NCBI RefSeq assembly: GCF_024612015.1
Contig: NZ_CP102512.1
Coordinates: 1,798,001-1,862,000, forward strand
Reading direction: 5' to 3'
Origin: Streptomyces sp. CA-210063
GTDB taxonomy: Bacteria > Actinomycetota > Actinomycetes > Streptomycetales > Streptomycetaceae
DNA: 64,000 nucleotides
Shown here: positions 52,250-59,568 of the stretch, piece by piece
Position numbering within the stretch: the first letter of the stretch is position 1
Layout: each line of letters starts with the position of its first letter
Made by a program: the position numbers and the translations under genes
The notes under the pieces: model-generated
What the model was told of the DNA's origin: nothing
Seen by the model: the letters and a program-made list of their open reading frames with translations, nothing else
The model's database searches: none

Positions 52250-52945
52250 ATGCCGAGAGACACGCTGACCGCAGACCGGATCGTCCACGCGGCCATCGAG
52301 CTGCTGGACGACGAGGGACTGGACGGCCTCAACATGCGCAGCCTGGCCCAACGGCTCGGCTCGGCCGCCACGGCCGTCTACTGGCACATCAAGACCAAGG
52401 ACGAGCTGGTCCGGCTCGCCGGCGACGCGATCTGGTACGAGATCGAGCAGCCCGATCTCGACGCCACCGACTGGCGTACGGCCGCTGCCGTCCAGGCCGC
52501 CGGCATGCACGCGATGCTCACCCGGCACCCCTGGCTCGGCCAGGCGTTCGGCAGCCATCTCATGCACGGCCCCGGCCAGGCCCGCCATGACGATCTCAGT
52601 CTCGCCATCTACGAAAAGGCGGGCTTCACCGCCGCCGACGCGGACCGGGCAGCCGCCACCGTGCTCACCTTCGTGCTCGGCAACGCGCTCGGCCCCGCCG
52701 CAGAGGTGTCGCTGAAGCGCCGGCTCGGCAAGAACGGCGCGGATGCCGAGCAATTGATGACCGAGGCCATGACACGGGCTGTCGAGACCGCCCAGCAGTA
52801 CCCGCGGCTGCGCGAACGCCTCGGCACCCCCGCCGCCTCGCAGTACATCGCAGCCCCCGACAACACCTTCGAATTCGGTCTGCAGTCCATCCTCGACGGC
52901 TTCGAGGCCCGCCTCACCGCCGACCGCACCAGCCGGCGCGAGTGA
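52250..52945 (+). CDS. TetR-family transcriptional regulator
   Basis: 231 residues from ATG 52250. HTH: LNMRSLAQRLGSAATAVYWHIKTKDELVRL (split over residues 26-55), characteristic of the TetR/TetR_C subgroup. The C-terminal helical domain has the AxLTRHPWLG, VLGNALGPAAE pattern of that subgroup. Divergent from the beta-lactamase-fold hydrolase, with three repeated sites between them. Confidence 0.87.
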   Translation: MPRDTLTADRIVHAAIELLDDEGLDGLNMRSLAQRLGSAATAVYWHIKTKDELVRLAGDAIWYEIEQPDLDATDWRTAAAVQAAGMHAMLTRHPWLGQAFGSHLMHGPGQARHDDLSLAIYEKAGFTAADADRAAATVLTFVLGNALGPAAEVSLKRRLGKNGADAEQLMTEAMTRAVETAQQYPRLRERLGTPAASQYIAAPDNTFEFGLQSILDGFEARLTADRTSRRE

Positions 52946-53038
52946 CCTACACCCGACAACACCCGCCCGACCAGCCCATGACAACCTCGCGGCTTTGCCC
53001 CGGCCCTCTTCGCGCTCGGCGGTTCGCCCACCAGACTT

Positions 53039-53524
53039 TCAGCCGGGCGGGCCAGTTGTGATCAGTGGTTCTCGTCCCCCTCGCCCCGGCGCTCCCGCTT
53101 GCCCCCCTTCCCGGGCGCCTTTTCCTGGGACCGCGACCGGCACGGGCTCTTCCTCGGGCCCGTCGGTGAGGCCCAGGTGCAGGTGCTCGATGTGATACAG
53201 GGCCTGGTCGAGCAGTCCGGCGACATGGCTGTCGTGCAGGGCGTAGACGACGGAGCGGCCCTGACGGGTGCCGGTGACCAGGCCGAGGTTGCGCAGCACG
53301 CGCAGCTGGTGGGAGCAGGCGGACTGTTCCATGCCGACGGCGTCGGCGAGTTCGGTGGCCGCGCAGGGGCCTTCCCGCAGCCGGGCCAGGATCAGCAGCC
53401 GGGAGGGGGTGGCGAGGGCCTGGAGCGTCTCGGCGACCTTCGGCGCGTTCTCCGGCGTCAGCCGGGTGCGCGGGGCGGCGTAGTCGCTCGCGGGGGGTTT
53501 CTGTCCGTGGCCCATGGGGGTCAT
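53039..53524 (-). CDS. ArsR/SmtB-family metal-sensing repressor (NmtR-like alpha5 site)
   Basis: 161 residues from ATG 53524. Winged helix: ALATPSRLLILARLREGPCA, TELADAVGMEQSACSHQLRV. The last helix has D98-x-H100-x10-H111-x2-H114, the alpha5 ligand set known for Ni/Co or Zn sensors such as NmtR. The C-terminal 45 residues are Pro/Gly/Glu-rich. Divergent from a P1B-4 ATPase with a palindrome between, so metal should release it and induce efflux. The minus-strand frame continues far upstream but only as antisense of the ATPase. Confidence 0.9.
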   Translation of the reverse strand: MTPMGHGQKPPASDYAAPRTRLTPENAPKVAETLQALATPSRLLILARLREGPCAATELADAVGMEQSACSHQLRVLRNLGLVTGTRQGRSVVYALHDSHVAGLLDQALYHIEHLHLGLTDGPEEEPVPVAVPGKGAREGGQAGAPGRGGREPLITTGPPG

Positions 53525-53525
53525 C

Positions 53526-53569
53526 GTACGGGAATGAATACATGAATAGCTGTTCAGATGTTCCTGTAC
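53526..53569. promoter_or_regulatory. Operator region between the ArsR gene and the metal ATPase
   Basis: TGAATAGCTGTTCA (53543-53556) has TGAA/TTCA arms. It is enclosed by roughly symmetric GTACGGGAA (53526-53534) and TTCCTGTAC (53561-53569). The 90-bp gap is otherwise featureless. Typical of ArsR-family sites. Confidence 0.7.
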
Positions 53570-53614
53570 GGTGGAAGGGTCGGAAACCCCGTCCCCATCG
53601 AAGGCACCCGTCTG

Positions 53615-55585
53615 ATGACTTCCACGCTGACCGCCCCCGCGCCGCCGGGGCACCGCGTCGCCGGTTCCCCACCGCGTCGGCGCACCCGGATCCTGGCGCT
53701 TCCCGAGGCCCGCTGGGCGCTCGCGGCCCTGGTCCTGTTCCTGATCGCGCTGCCGCTGCATCTGCTCGGCGCCCCGGTGTGGCTGTGGGGGCCGCTGTAT
53801 GCCGCCGTCTACGTCACCGGTGGCTGGGAGCCGGGCTGGGAGGGCCTGAAGGCCCTGAAGGACAAGACCCTGGACGTGGATCTGCTGATGGTGGTCGCCG
53901 CGCTCGGCGCCGCCGCCATCGGCCAGGTCCTGGACGGCGCGCTGCTGATCGTCATCTTCGCCACCTCCGGCGCCCTGGAGGCGGTGGCGACCGCCCGGAC
54001 CGCGGACTCGGTGCGCGGCCTGCTCGACCTGGCCCCCTCCACCGCGACCCGGCTGCTGCCCGACGGCAGCGAGGAGAGTGTGCCGGCCGAACAGTTGGCG
54101 GTCGGGGACGTGATCCTGGTGAGGCCCGGCGAGCGGGTCGGCGGGGACGGCCGGGTCGTGACCGGTCAGAGCGAGGTGGACCAGGCCACCATCACCGGCG
54201 AGCCGCTGCCGGTGGCCAAGGAGGCGGGCGACGAGGTGTTCGCCGGCACGGTCAACGGCACGGGCGCCCTGCGGGTGCGGGTGGAGCGGGATCCGTCGGA
54301 CTCGGTGATCGCCCGGATCGTGAAGATGGTCGAGGAAGCCTCCGAGACCAAGGCACCGACGCAGCTGTTCATCGAGAAGATCGAGCAGCGCTACTCGGTC
54401 GGGATGGTCGCCGCCACGCTGGCGGTCTTCGCCGTGCCGCTGCTCTTCGGCGACGAGTTGCAGTCGGCGCTGCTGCGCGCGATGACCTTCATGATCGTGG
54501 CGTCGCCGTGCGCGGTGGTGCTGTCCACGATGCCACCGCTGCTGTCGGCCATCGCCAACGCCGGACGCCACGGCGTGCTCGCCAAGTCCGCCGTCGCCAT
54601 GGAACGCCTGGGCCAGATCGACACCGTCGCCCTGGACAAGACCGGCACCCTCACCGAGGGCACGCCCCGCGTCACCGACATCCGCCCGCTGACCGGCAGC
54701 GGTCTGACCGAGGACGAGCTGCTGGCCCTGGCGGCCGCCGCCGAGCACCCCAGCGAGCACCCGCTGGCCCGTGCCGTCGTCGACGCCGCCCGCGAGCGCC
54801 GACTGACCCTTGCCGACGCGGACGGCTTCACCTCCGTGCCGGGTCACGGCGTCACCGCCACCGTCGAGGACCGCACCGTCCAGGTCGGCTCCCCGGACCG
54901 GCTCCTGCCCGCCGCCACGGGCCGGGCCCATGCCGTCGTCCAGGGGCTGGAGGATGCCGGGCGTACCGCCGTGGTGGTCCTGATCGACGGGGAACCGGCC
55001 GGAGTGCTGGGTATCTCCGACCGGCTGCGACCCGATGCCGCCGCGACCGTCGCCGCGCTCACCGCCCTGACCGGCCGCGCCCCGACCCTGCTGACCGGCG
55101 ACAACGAACGCGCCGCACGGCAGCTGGCCGCCGAGGTCGGCATCACCGATGTCCGCGCCGGGCTGCTGCCCCAGGAGAAGGTGGCCGCCGTCCGCGCGTG
55201 GGAGCGGGAAGGCCGGAAGGTGCTGGTCGTCGGCGACGGCGTGAACGACGCGCCGGCCCTGGCCGCCGCGCACACCGGCATCGCCATGGGCAAGGCCGGC
55301 TCCGACCTCGCCCTGGAGACCGCCGACGCCGTCGTGGTCCGCGACGAACTCGCCACCATCCCCACCGTCGTACGGCTGTCCCGCACCGCCCGGCGCCTGG
55401 TGATCCAGAACCTCGTCATCGCCGGGGCGTTCATCACCGTACTGGTCGCCTGGGACCTGATCGGTACGCTGCCGCTGCCGCTCGGCGTCGCCGGGCACGA
55501 GGGCTCCACCGTCATCGTCGGCCTCAACGGCCTGCGCCTGCTGCGCGAGGCCGCCTGGACCAGCCCTGGGAAGGACACCGCGTGA
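53615..55585 (+). CDS. P1B-4-type heavy-metal-translocating ATPase (Co/Ni/Zn-type)
   Basis: 656 residues from ATG 53615. No N-terminal metal-binding domain. Actuator TGEP (194-197), the transmembrane metal motif SPC (297-299) in place of CPC, phosphorylation site DKTGT (341-345), GDGVNDAP in the hinge, and HEGST at 628-632 in the last helix. SPC plus HEGxT define subgroup P1B-4 (CoaT/CtpD), which exports Co and, in some cases, Ni, Zn or Fe. Divergent from the NmtR-like sensor; the next gene overlaps its stop by GTGA. Confidence 0.93.
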   Translation: MTSTLTAPAPPGHRVAGSPPRRRTRILALPEARWALAALVLFLIALPLHLLGAPVWLWGPLYAAVYVTGGWEPGWEGLKALKDKTLDVDLLMVVAALGAAAIGQVLDGALLIVIFATSGALEAVATARTADSVRGLLDLAPSTATRLLPDGSEESVPAEQLAVGDVILVRPGERVGGDGRVVTGQSEVDQATITGEPLPVAKEAGDEVFAGTVNGTGALRVRVERDPSDSVIARIVKMVEEASETKAPTQLFIEKIEQRYSVGMVAATLAVFAVPLLFGDELQSALLRAMTFMIVASPCAVVLSTMPPLLSAIANAGRHGVLAKSAVAMERLGQIDTVALDKTGTLTEGTPRVTDIRPLTGSGLTEDELLALAAAAEHPSEHPLARAVVDAARERRLTLADADGFTSVPGHGVTATVEDRTVQVGSPDRLLPAATGRAHAVVQGLEDAGRTAVVVLIDGEPAGVLGISDRLRPDAAATVAALTALTGRAPTLLTGDNERAARQLAAEVGITDVRAGLLPQEKVAAVRAWEREGRKVLVVGDGVNDAPALAAAHTGIAMGKAGSDLALETADAVVVRDELATIPTVVRLSRTARRLVIQNLVIAGAFITVLVAWDLIGTLPLPLGVAGHEGSTVIVGLNGLRLLREAAWTSPGKDTA

Positions 55586-56001
55586 GCAAGCGCTCCCGCC
55601 GTACTGCCGCTGCCGCCTCCGCCCCGTCGGCCGGGGCGGCGCGGTGCACGGTCACCGTGTGCCGGGGCTGCTGCTGCGGCACGCCGAAGATCCCCGGCCT
55701 CGACCACGCGGCTCAGCTGCGCGGCCTGCGCCAAGCCCTCGACGGCACCGCCACCGTCCGCGTCACCGACTGCCTCGACGCGTGCGAGCACGCCAACGTC
55801 GTCGTCGTGCAGCCCTCGCCCGCCGGCCGCACGGCAGGCGGACGGCCCGTGTGGCTCGGCCTGGTCAACGACCCCGACGCCACCACCGACATCGCCACCT
55901 GGATCGAGCAGGGCGGGCCCGGCCTCGCCGAACCACCCGGCATCCTCGACCTGTACGGCTTCACTCCCTCCCGCCGCGTGCGGGGGCAGGTGGAGGGCTG
56001 A
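55582..56001 (+). CDS. (2Fe-2S) ferredoxin-domain (thioredoxin-like) protein
   Basis: 139 residues from GTG 55582, overlapping the ATPase stop by GTGA. CTVTVCRGCCCGTPKIPG and VRVTDCLDACEHANVVVVQP carry the cysteines of the thioredoxin-like [2Fe-2S] ferredoxin fold. An Arg/Ala-rich start (18 residues) may be disordered. Co-translation with a metal exporter suggests a role in sensing or buffering the same metal or in repair of Fe-S damage; this is inference. Confidence 0.8.
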   Translation: MSKRSRRTAAAASAPSAGAARCTVTVCRGCCCGTPKIPGLDHAAQLRGLRQALDGTATVRVTDCLDACEHANVVVVQPSPAGRTAGGRPVWLGLVNDPDATTDIATWIEQGGPGLAEPPGILDLYGFTPSRRVRGQVEG

Positions 56002-56270
56002 CGCACGAGACCCGGCGACCGTGACGAGCAGCCCCGCAGGCGTACTCGGGTTGTTCGTTCGGCGGTCACGGTCCGGCAGGGAGGGCAGCGGAGGAATCCG
56101 GCCGCCGTACAAGCTTCGCGAGCGATCCGTGGCGCGGTGTCAGGCACCGGGTGAGGTCGAACATGCCGGTGAGGACCACGACCACGGAGCCGCCCGCCGT
56201 CTGTGGGTACGGGCAATGAGATTGCTCGCCTGCGTCTTCCGTGTCCGGGGCAGGAGCGCGCACGCGTTGG

Positions 56271-57152
56271 TCAGCCCGGCTCGGGAGCTGGTCTTCCGGC
56301 TCCCCACTGCCGGGTCCGGTAGGTGCCCACCAGTCGGCAGACGATGTAGATCGTGAACGAGATGGTGGTGACGTAGGGGCTGATGGGGATGCTGCTGCCC
56401 AGGGCGAGCAGGATCCCGCCCTCGATGGAGGCCACCGCGAAGACCACGCTCAGCACGGGCAGCAGCACCGGTGAGGCCGTGATCCGGGCCGCGGCGGCCG
56501 CCGGGGTGACGACGAGGGTGAGGACCAGCAGCGCCCCGACGATCTGCACCGACAGGGCGACCGCGAGCCCCAGTACGATCATGAAGGCGAAGGACAGGGC
56601 GCGGACCGGCACGCCGCGCGCCTCGGCCACCTCCGGGTCGGCACTGGCGAACGCCAGCGGCCGCCACATGACCGCCAGCGCCACCAGCACCAGGGCCGAT
56701 GTGCCGAGCAGCCAGGACATCTGCGGGGTGTCGACGGCGACGATCTGCCCGGTGAGGATGCCGAACTTGTTCGCCGCCCGCCCCTCGTACAGGGCGAGGA
56801 AGAGCACGCCGAGGCCGAGGCCGAAGGGCATGATGGTGCCGATCACCGAGTTGCGGTCCCGGGCGCGGGAGCCCAGGACGCCGATGGTGCCGGCCGCGGT
56901 CAGCGATCCGACGATCGAGCCGGCCACGATGTTCACGCCCAGCAGCAGCGCGGCCGAGGCGCCGGCGAACGACAGCTCGCTGATCCCGTGCACCGCGAAC
57001 GGCAGGTCCCGCATGATCACGAAGACCCCGACCAGGCCGCCGACCAGGCCGAGTGCGACGCCGGCGATGAGGGAGTTGCGGACCAGGGCGAGCAGTTCGC
57101 CGTAGTTGTCGAAGGTGAAGATCTGCTGCCAGATCCCGTCGGCGAGGGTCAT
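56271..57152 (-). CDS. Zn/Mn ABC transporter permease (ZnuB-type)
   Basis: 293 residues from ATG 57152, overlapping the ATPase stop by ATGA. ABC-3 family: about eight membrane spans, with FAVHGISELSFAGASAALLL near residue 55 and the coupling region EVAEARGVPVRALSFAFM near 180. It forms the membrane channel of the uptake system encoded by the two genes upstream. Confidence 0.92.
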   Translation of the reverse strand: MTLADGIWQQIFTFDNYGELLALVRNSLIAGVALGLVGGLVGVFVIMRDLPFAVHGISELSFAGASAALLLGVNIVAGSIVGSLTAAGTIGVLGSRARDRNSVIGTIMPFGLGLGVLFLALYEGRAANKFGILTGQIVAVDTPQMSWLLGTSALVLVALAVMWRPLAFASADPEVAEARGVPVRALSFAFMIVLGLAVALSVQIVGALLVLTLVVTPAAAAARITASPVLLPVLSVVFAVASIEGGILLALGSSIPISPYVTTISFTIYIVCRLVGTYRTRQWGAGRPAPEPG

Positions 57153-58036
57153 GGCCGTACTCCGTGCGGCAGTTCGGGGTGGTGCGGCGGCTCGGCCACC
57201 TCGTCGGGTACGCCCACGACCGTGATCCGGTCCCGGACGCGGATGACGTCGACCTGCGTGCCGTACAGCTGCGACAGCGCCTCGGAGGTCAGCACCTCGT
57301 CCGGTGTGCCGACCCGGTAGCCGCCGCGGGCGAGGTACAGCACCCGGTCCACGAGCCCCAGCACGGGGTTGATCTCGTGGGTCACGAACACGACGGCCGT
57401 GCCGTGGGAGCGGCGCCGGGCGTCCACCAGTTCCGTCACGGCCCGCTGATGGTGCAGGTCGAGGGAGAGCAACGGCTCGTCACAGAGCAGGATCCGCGGG
57501 TCGGTCGCCATCGCCTGCCCGATGCGTACGCGCTGCCGCTCCCCGCCGGAGAGCAGCCCGACGGGGACGTCCGCGTACTCGGTGGCCCCGACCGATGCGA
57601 GGACCTCGTCCACCCGGTGGCGGACGGCGCTCGTGCGCAGCCGGGGTCCGAAGCCGTGTCCGTCGATGCCGAAGCGGACCAGATCCCGGGCGCGCAGCAT
57701 CGCGTGCGCGGACAGCGTCGCCTGCTGCGGGACGTAGCCGATGTACCGGCTGCCCTTGCGGGGCGGGCGGCCCAGGACCGTCAACGTGCCGGCGGACAGG
57801 GGCCGCCGGCCGAGCAGGGCACGTACGAAGCTGGTCTTGCCCGAGCCGTTCGGCCCGAGTACGGCCAGGAACTCCCCGGGCCGTACGTCGAGATCGAGGC
57901 CCTGCCACAGCACACGCTCGCCGTAGGACAGGGCAGCGCCGCGCAGGCTGATCACCGCGGCGTCCGCGCCACGGTCCGGCTCCTCGGTCCTGCCCTCGCG
58001 GGCACGGAGAACGGAGGCCACCGTGGGCCGCCTCAC
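57149..58036 (-). CDS. Zn/Mn ABC transporter ATP-binding protein (ZnuC-type)
   Basis: 295 residues from GTG 58036 (GTGA overlap with the binding-protein stop). Walker A GPNGSGKTS near residue 61, Q-loop YVPQQATLS, signature LLSGGERQRVRIGQA, Walker B ILLCDEPLLSLD and H-loop VTHEIN. A 30-residue N-terminal extension precedes the domain. Energises uptake with the permease and binding protein. Confidence 0.93.
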   Translation of the reverse strand: MRRPTVASVLRAREGRTEEPDRGADAAVISLRGAALSYGERVLWQGLDLDVRPGEFLAVLGPNGSGKTSFVRALLGRRPLSAGTLTVLGRPPRKGSRYIGYVPQQATLSAHAMLRARDLVRFGIDGHGFGPRLRTSAVRHRVDEVLASVGATEYADVPVGLLSGGERQRVRIGQAMATDPRILLCDEPLLSLDLHHQRAVTELVDARRRSHGTAVVFVTHEINPVLGLVDRVLYLARGGYRVGTPDEVLTSEALSQLYGTQVDVIRVRDRITVVGVPDEVAEPPHHPELPHGVRP

Positions 58037-58983
58037 TTACCCAGCGCGCTCGCGAGCGCGTCGACGTTGGCGGTCATCCAGCCGACGTAGTCCTTGCCGT
58101 CCTTGCCCTCGGGCAGGGTCTCCGTCACGGGAACGACGGGGATTCCGGCGGTCCTGGCCGCCTCCTCGACCTTCTCGGTCTGCGGGCCGGAGGTCTGCTC
58201 GTTGTAGACCAGCGCCCTGACCTTCTTGTCGGTGAACAGAGCCAGCGTGTCCTGCAGGTCCCGTGGGGAGACGTCGTCGCCCTCTTCGATGGCCTCGCTG
58301 AATGCCTCGGGTGTCGCGTCCCTGAGGCCGGCGGCCTCGATCATGTACAGCGGCACCGGCTCGGTGACGGCCACCTCCTCGCCGCCGTGGTCGCTCTTGA
58401 TCTGCGCTTCCTTCTCCTGAAGCGGCTTGAGCCTCGCCTTGAAGTCCTCCGCGTTCCTGGTGAAGGTGGCGGCATCGTCGGGATCGGCCTTGCCCAGGGC
58501 GGTGGCGATGCTGTCGGCGAGCTTGCCGACCGTGGGGAAGTCGTACCAGACGTGCTCGTTGAGCTCCCCGCCTGCCGGGGCGGTCTTCCCGGAGACCTCG
58601 ACCGCGTTGATCACCTCGGTGGAGGAGTTGTCGCTGCTCTTCAGCATGCGGTCGATGAAGTCGTCGTAACCGCCGCCGTTTTCGATGACCACCTTCGCCT
58701 TGGACAGCGCCAACTGGTTCTGGGTGTCGGCCTCGTAGGAGTGCGGGTCCTGGTCGGGGTCGCTGATGATGGAGGTGACCTTCACCCTCCCGCCGCCTAT
58801 CTGCTCAACCACGTCCCCATAGACGTTCGTTGAGGCCACCACCGGAATGGTCGCCGAGGAGGCGGGGCTCTGTGAGGCGCCGGTGTCGCTTCCGGAGGCG
58901 GACGAGTTGCCGCAACCGGCCAGGAGGGCCAGGGAGAGGCCGGTCATCAGCGGCGCCAGACGCCGGGAGGAGGACGCACGCAT
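58033..58983 (-). CDS. Zn/Mn ABC transporter substrate-binding lipoprotein (ZnuA-type)
   Basis: 316 residues from ATG 58983. Signal peptide with lipobox LLAGC (Cys near 24). Cluster A-I fold: DPHSYEADTQNQLALSKAKV and NEHVWYDFPTVGKLADSI give two His ligands. EPVPLYMIEAAGLRDATPEA stands where many ZnuA proteins have the third His, so coordination may use an acidic residue. First gene of the uptake operon. GGAGG upstream lies in a small palindrome next to the start. Confidence 0.92.
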   Translation of the reverse strand: MRASSSRRLAPLMTGLSLALLAGCGNSSASGSDTGASQSPASSATIPVVASTNVYGDVVEQIGGGRVKVTSIISDPDQDPHSYEADTQNQLALSKAKVVIENGGGYDDFIDRMLKSSDNSSTEVINAVEVSGKTAPAGGELNEHVWYDFPTVGKLADSIATALGKADPDDAATFTRNAEDFKARLKPLQEKEAQIKSDHGGEEVAVTEPVPLYMIEAAGLRDATPEAFSEAIEEGDDVSPRDLQDTLALFTDKKVRALVYNEQTSGPQTEKVEEAARTAGIPVVPVTETLPEGKDGKDYVGWMTANVDALASALGK

Positions 58984-59241
58984 GGAGGATCCCTCCGCAC
59001 TGGGGTGAGTTGTCCGCCGAGCTCAGCCTGCCCCGGCCGCGGCACACGCTGGATGGGAACAGATGGCAATGACATCTTCCGGGCCAGCCGATATGGAAAT
59101 CCTTGCCAATAACTTAACCCCCCTGGCCTCGGCCTGCGCGGCCAGAGCGTGATCCGGAACGGCTGGTGCGCGATGTCCGCTCCGGGGTGAGAATGGATGT
59201 ACCGCGTCGAGTACGGAGGAATCCGCCCGCGGAAGGAGAGC
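58984..59241. promoter_or_regulatory. Divergent promoter region between metal uptake and metal export operons
   Basis: 258 bp. TGGAAATCCTTGCCA (59094-59108) is a 15-bp imperfect palindrome (TGG-x-AA...TT-x-CCA) with the layout of actinobacterial Zur boxes. A related TGGCAATGACATC begins at 59074. GGAGG-ATC-CCTCC (58984-58996) overlaps the ribosome-binding site of the lipoprotein gene. One metal regulator may act on both directions. Confidence 0.5.
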
Positions 59242-59556
59242 ATGATGCATCCCGCCGCTTTCGCAGGTGTGGTCGTGGGCCGCATCACGCATTACGCCTT
59301 GTCCGGAACCGCCGGTGTCCTGGTTCTGCGGGGAGCCGCCAAGGCCGCACCCAGGGCGAAGCCCGCGGCCCGCAGGCTCATGGTCAGCGGTATTGCCGGC
59401 GGCATCACGACGGGACGACGGCTCGGGGCGGCTGCCGAGGAGGCCCGCCTGAAAGCCGGAGACCTGCTGGCGGAGGCCAGGGAGCAGCTGGGTGAGGAGG
59501 CGCCGCCGCCGTCGGCGGTCGGTGTCGAGGGGCACGACCACGACCACGAGCACTGA
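59242..59556 (+). CDS. DUF1490 / PacL-like metal chaperone
   Basis: 104 residues from ATG 59242 (AAGGAGA three bases upstream; ATG 59245 possible). A hydrophobic N-terminal segment (HPAAFAGVVVGRITHYALSG), a basic/Ala middle helix and a metal-binding His/Asp/Glu end, HDHDHEH. This is the layout of mycobacterial PacL1, a membrane partner of the ATPase CtpC that binds zinc through its C-terminus and steadies the pump. The next gene, 12 bp downstream, is a CtpC-like ATPase. Confidence 0.85.
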   Translation: MMHPAAFAGVVVGRITHYALSGTAGVLVLRGAAKAAPRAKPAARRLMVSGIAGGITTGRRLGAAAEEARLKAGDLLAEAREQLGEEAPPPSAVGVEGHDHDHEH

Positions 59557-59568
59557 GGGGCGTGCGCC

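Noticed and set aside
53539..55498. Minus-strand extension of the ArsR frame to more than 800 codons
   Set aside because: Only the first 486 bp (53039-53524) are ArsR-like. The rest is antisense to the P1B-4 ATPase.
53542..56001. Plus-strand 819-codon frame overlapping the ATPase
   Set aside because: Only its end (55582-56001) is a real gene; before that it is an Arg/Pro-rich out-of-frame shadow of the ATPase.
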